Below, in pieces: positions 60,670 to 64,000 of a stretch of 64,000 nucleotides of DNA (positions are counted from its first letter, which is position 1; each line of letters starts with the position of its first letter). Under the pieces are notes generated by a model, which worked only from the letters and a program-made list of their open reading frames with translations, had not been told where the DNA came from and did not search any database. The position numbers and the translations under genes are program-made. The stretch is from Verrucomicrobiota bacterium (GTDB lineage: Bacteria > Verrucomicrobiota > Verrucomicrobiia > Opitutales > Opitutaceae): NCBI GenBank assembly GCA_023416735.1, contig JAEZGX010000002.1:124001-188000 (forward strand), written 5' to 3'.

Positions 60670-63600
60670 TCAGTTGGATTCGGCGCGGTAGAAGCGAGCG
60701 GAGCCTTCGTCAGGCGAGGTGGTGTCTTCGATGGTGGCGTGGCCGCCGGAGTCGGTGGCGACGTTGTTGGTGAGCTCGGTCCAGGTCAGCAGGTCGGTGG
60801 AGACCAGGATCGTGTAGAGCGTGTAGCGGGTGCCGGTGAGTTGGAGGGTCACGCCGCCCGCGCTGCGGGGTTCGATCGTGAGGACGGGCGACGCGGGAGA
60901 ATCGATTTCGACGGTGACTGTGGCGGTCGCGGTTTCGTTGTCCGTGTCGTGGATCGTGTAGGTGAACGTGTCATTGCCGGCGATGACGCCGTTGAGCGAG
61001 TAGGTGATGACGCCGTCGGAAAGTGAGACGGTCGCGCCTTGGGCGCTGGTTGCGGAGACGGAAACCAAGGTGAGTTCGTCGCCGTCGGGATCGGAGTCGT
61101 TGGCCAACAGCACTGCGGTCGCGACGGTGGCGTTTTCTCCGGCGGTGCGAACAATGGTGTCGTTGCTCGCGACGGGCGCGCGATTGGCGACGCGCAGGGT
61201 TGCGGTGCCGGTCGCGGTTTCGTCGAACTCGTCGCGGACGGTGAACGCGAACGTGTCGTCGTCATTCCGCGGCAGCGAGGCGGGCGTATAGAGGACGTTG
61301 CTGCCGACCACCGCCAAGATCCCGCCGCCGGTGCTCGTGGCGGGGACGCTGACGAAGCTGATCTCGTGGCCGTCGGCGTCGGACGCGGCGGCGAGCAGCG
61401 TGGCGATCGGCACAGTGGTGAGGGCGTCGGTGTTGTGACGATCGATCGTCACAGGAGCGACGGTCGGTGCGCGGTTGAGCAGCTTCACGGTCACGATGCC
61501 GGTGACGGCGGTTTCGACACGATGGTCGGTGATCGTGTAAGTGAACGTGTCGTCGCCGGTGATCGCGGCCGGGGAGGCGGCGGTGTAAGTGATCGTGCCG
61601 GAGGCGACAGAGACGTCGGCGCCTTGCGCGCTGTTTGCGGCGAGCGCGACGAAGGAGATCTCGTCGAGATCGGGATCGGAGGCCGCGGCGAGCAGCGTGG
61701 CGACGGCGAGTGTGGCGGGTTGGTCGTTGAAACGCTCGACGACGAGCGTGCCGGGGATGGGGGCGCGGTTGACCAGGCGAATGGTGACGGTCGCGGTGGC
61801 CTCGGCGTTGAGTGCATCTTTCACTTTGTAAGTGAACGTGTCGTCGCCGGTGATCGCGTCGTAGGATGGCGCGGTGTAGGTGAGTGTGCCGTCGACGATG
61901 GTGATCGTCGCGCCTTGTTCGCTGGTCACGTCGGCGCTGACGAAGATGAGCGTGTCGGCGTCGGGATCGGTGTCGTTGGCGAGCAACGAGGCGAGCGTGA
62001 GAACGGCGGGTTCGGTATTGAAGCGGTCGATGACGTCGTCGGCGGGTGTCGGCGTGCGGTTATCGACGATGATCGTGACGGTGGCGGTGGCGGTTTCGTT
62101 GTGCGCGTCGGCGATCGTGTAGATGAAGGAGTCGGACGCGTTGAATGGTGTGGTGGGCGGCGTGTAGGTGACGGTATCACCGACGACGGAGATCGTGCCG
62201 CCTTGGGCGCTGGTGCTTGCGACGCCCTCGACCGTGAGCGCATCGCCGTCGGCATCGCTGTCGTTGGCGAGCAGCGCGGCGAACGAGAGGGTGGCGTTGG
62301 CGTCGTTGAAACGGTGGACGGAATCGTTCGTGGCGACGGGCGCGCGGTTGAGGAGTTGAACGGTGATGAAGCCGATGGAGGTGGCGCCGTGGGAATCAGC
62401 GATTTCGTAGGTGAAGAAATCTTCGTCCTTCACGAGCGCGGGCGATTGCGTCGTGTAGGTTATGGCGCTCGTATCGTGCGCGATGTCGCCGCCGAGAATG
62501 GAGTATTCGTCGACCTGGACGATCTGCACGGCGTCACCTTCAGGATCGGCGGCGAGAGCGAGGAGTTCGGCGGTGGCGATTTGCGCGGGTTGGTCGTTGT
62601 AGCGGGTCAGTGTGCGATCGGCGGCGACGGGGGCGCGGTTTGCGATCGTGATAGTGACCGTGGCGCTGTCGGTTGCACCGCGGGCGTCGGTGATCGTGTA
62701 GGTGAACGAGTCGCCAAGGGTGCTTTCGGAAGTGGGTGTGTAGGTGATGACGCCGTCGGTGAGCGAGACGGTGCCGCCTTCGGTGCTGGAGGCAGAGACC
62801 GCGGATACGCCGAGGGTGTCGTTCTCGGGATCGGAGTCGTTGGCGAGAAGCATGCCGGCGGTGAGGATGAGCGGCTGGCCGTAAATACGTTCGACGGAAT
62901 CGTCGGCGGCGACGGGCGGATTGTTTTGCCAGAGGACGTGAACCGTCGCGGTGGCCGTGGCGCCGCGGGAGTCTTTCACGCGGTAAACGAAGGAATCGTC
63001 GATCGTGAGCGGTGAGGCCGCGTAGGTGATGACGCCGTCGGAGTAGGAAAGCGCGACGCCGTTCGCGCTGGTGGCGGAGACGAGAGCATCGAAGTTGACG
63101 ACGTCGCCGAGTTCGGCGTCGGAGTCGTTGGCAAGGAGCGTGGCGACGGAGATCGTGAGAGCGTTCGCGCCGCGCGAGACAGTGTCGTCGCCGGGGAGTG
63201 GGGGCGTGTTGATGAAGAAGTGGGTCCAGACGTAGTTGTAGTCGAAGTCGGTCAATTCGGTGCGAAGGCTCCAGGTCAGTTCGATGCCAACACCGCCAGC
63301 CGGGAAGTCAGGTCCGGGCGTGAAGGTGTAGTTGATCTGAGATAGACCGTTATCAGGCGGAGGTGTGACGGTGAGTAGGGAAGCGCCGGGGCCGCTCAGC
63401 GTGCCGTAGGCGCTTAGGTCTTCGATGAATGTGCGGGTGTAGCCACCGGATCCGTTGGGCGTGAGCAGTTCGGCTTCGAGAAACGCGACTTCGACCGGCT
63501 GGCCTTGGCGCTGAGCGACGAAGAACCAACTGGAGTAAGGCGTCTGAGGCGAAAGCGGGAGCGATTGGCTGGCGCCGACGCCCTGAGGCATGTTGTAGGA

Positions 63601-64000
63601 GACGAAGCCGCGGAACGGAATTTCGGCCATGGTGCCGGCGCGATCGTCGATAACGACCAGCGGGACGAAGGATTCCTCAACGGTGCCGTGGGGAGCATCG
63701 GGCAAGTAGCTGTAAGCGCTTAGGTCGCGAACGCGGGTGGTGACCTCCTCGGGTGTGCCGGTGGTGATCCAGTGGTCGCCAAAGACTGGGTTCCAGTCGT
63801 AGGTCCAATCCGCTGCCGTTTCATTAGGCGAGACGTAGCCGTGGTCGTAGGCGACGATCCGAACCGTCAGCTGGGTGCTGTCGGCGTCGGTGATCGTGAT
63901 GTTCGAGAAGATGAGGTTGGGATCACCCATGTTGGTGCGGTCGGGCAGCAATGTGCCGGGTGCTTCCGGCAGGCCGGTGACGACGGGCGGGTGGAAGTTT
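60670..64000 (-). CDS. Giant cadherin/Ig-like repeat surface protein (partial, N-terminus outside window)
   Basis: At least 1109 residues; the frame is open to the right edge (upstream codons read LPPVVTGLPEAPGTLLPDRTN), so the start lies beyond 64000. The part seen begins with a non-repeat domain (NITITDADSTQLTVRIVAYDHGY), then eight tandem ~97-residue modules (RAPVA-x-D..., LLANDSDPDGD, ATATVTI), and ends with RARFYR-type tail GSARFYRAESN, the C-terminus common in Verrucomicrobiota. Modules have the calcium-binding-like D-x-D/N-D-x-D pattern of cadherin/Big_9 domains. Probably a surface adhesin or a matrix protein. First gene of the operon with TIGR02597 and PEP-CTERM proteins. Confidence 0.85.
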   Translation of the reverse strand, partial: NFHPPVVTGLPEAPGTLLPDRTNMGDPNLIFSNITITDADSTQLTVRIVAYDHGYVSPNETAADWTYDWNPVFGDHWITTGTPEEVTTRVRDLSAYSYLPDAPHGTVEESFVPLVVIDDRAGTMAEIPFRGFVSYNMPQGVGASQSLPLSPQTPYSSWFFVAQRQGQPVEVAFLEAELLTPNGSGGYTRTFIEDLSAYGTLSGPGASLLTVTPPPDNGLSQINYTFTPGPDFPAGGVGIELTWSLRTELTDFDYNYVWTHFFINTPPLPGDDTVSRGANALTISVATLLANDSDAELGDVVNFDALVSATSANGVALSYSDGVITYAASPLTIDDSFVYRVKDSRGATATATVHVLWQNNPPVAADDSVERIYGQPLILTAGMLLANDSDPENDTLGVSAVSASSTEGGTVSLTDGVITYTPTSESTLGDSFTYTITDARGATDSATVTITIANRAPVAADRTLTRYNDQPAQIATAELLALAADPEGDAVQIVQVDEYSILGGDIAHDTSAITYTTQSPALVKDEDFFTYEIADSHGATSIGFITVQLLNRAPVATNDSVHRFNDANATLSFAALLANDSDADGDALTVEGVASTSAQGGTISVVGDTVTYTPPTTPFNASDSFIYTIADAHNETATATVTIIVDNRTPTPADDVIDRFNTEPAVLTLASLLANDTDPDADTLIFVSADVTSEQGATITIVDGTLTYTAPSYDAITGDDTFTYKVKDALNAEATATVTIRLVNRAPIPGTLVVERFNDQPATLAVATLLAAASDPDLDEISFVALAANSAQGADVSVASGTITYTAASPAAITGDDTFTYTITDHRVETAVTGIVTVKLLNRAPTVAPVTIDRHNTDALTTVPIATLLAAASDADGHEISFVSVPATSTGGGILAVVGSNVLYTPASLPRNDDDTFAFTVRDEFDETATGTATLRVANRAPVASNDTIVRTAGENATVATAVLLANDSDPDGDELTLVSVSATSAQGATVSLSDGVITYSLNGVIAGNDTFTYTIHDTDNETATATVTVEIDSPASPVLTIEPRSAGGVTLQLTGTRYTLYTILVSTDLLTWTELTNNVATDSGGHATIEDTTSPDEGSARFYRAESN
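60905..63210 (-). repeat. Eight tandem ~290-bp repeats within the adhesin gene
   Basis: Units open with NPPVAADDSVER, RAPVAADRTLTR, RAPVATNDSVHR, RTPTPADDVIDR, RAPIPGTLVVER, RAPTVAPVTIDR and RAPVASNDTIVR, plus the more divergent TPPLPGDDTVSR. Spacing is about 290 bp. The units are diverged at the protein level, so the array is not a young duplication throughout. Confidence 0.8.

Noticed and set aside
61039..63015. 658-codon plus-strand frame across the adhesin repeats
   Set aside because: Gly/Asp/Val-rich periodic shadow of the repeat array; the minus-strand frame has the Big_9/cadherin-type motifs.
60905..63210. CRISPR array because of regular ~290-bp spacing
   Set aside because: The units are coding, far longer than CRISPR repeats, and diverged; they are protein domain repeats.

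Overview
The window is high-GC chromosomal DNA that reads as a member of the Verrucomicrobiota, most likely an Opitutaceae-type bacterium. This is inferred from a PEP-CTERM surface protein, a protein of the TIGR02597 type, a giant cadherin/Ig-like repeat protein with the C-terminal tail common in that phylum, a PAS-SpoIIE phosphatase, and the core-gene order nusA-infB-rbfA-nrnA-truB-ribF. Many neighbouring genes overlap by ATGA, so translational coupling is a local habit.

1-23.3 kb is a glycosyltransferase region. Four tandem paralogous GT-C membrane glycosyltransferases (minus strand, all joined by ATGA overlaps, the last cut by the window edge) are followed by two 1333-residue cytosolic-type glycosyltransferases that each chain two GT2 domains and a GT4 domain. 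Two further GT-C proteins lie on the plus strand. All five complete GT-C proteins end in the same beta-rich module with a closing N-x-x-(F/Y/W)-D-W signature: three copies in each long protein, one in each short one. This is the best candidate for an undescribed surface-glycan or protein-glycosylation system.

23.4-29.0 kb holds a GMC oxidoreductase with its Tat-exported small subunit, an SDR, a tiny Lys/Ala-rich protein, a NYN/YacP protein and a DUF2851 protein. 29.0-36.1 kb is the translation/RNA block. It has a clear promoter, and an intrinsic terminator sits in the leader ahead of nusA. A tRNA-Val(GAC) follows on the other strand. 36.4-39.1 kb has recN and a ThuA-like secreted protein. 39.1-42.9 kb is a cytochrome c maturation set (lipoprotein, ResB-like, CcsA). 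43.0-45.5 kb is the 5-oxoprolinase operon pxpBCA. It converges on a PAS-PAS-SpoIIE phosphatase gene. ychF, a SIMPL-domain protein and a DedA protein follow.

50.0-51.6 kb is rpsP-trmD-rplS. It has no rimM, and a UUCG-capped terminator separates rpsP from trmD. A Gfo/Idh/MocA oxidoreductase and a tRNA-Phe(GAA) come next. Downstream of the tRNA is an accessory patch (53.2-55.9 kb) with a HigBA-like toxin-antitoxin pair, an unrecognised stretch, a frameshifted retropepsin/SEC-C pseudogene, a frameshifted Fur-like pseudogene and what looks like a 5'-truncated TPR gene. 56.0-58.8 kb carries opgH (periplasmic glucan glucosyltransferase) behind a small membrane-anchored protein. The last 5 kb is a minus-strand operon of surface proteins: the giant repeat adhesin, the TIGR02597 protein and the PEP-CTERM protein.

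All calls come from reading sequence and translations by eye. No database search or structure prediction was run.
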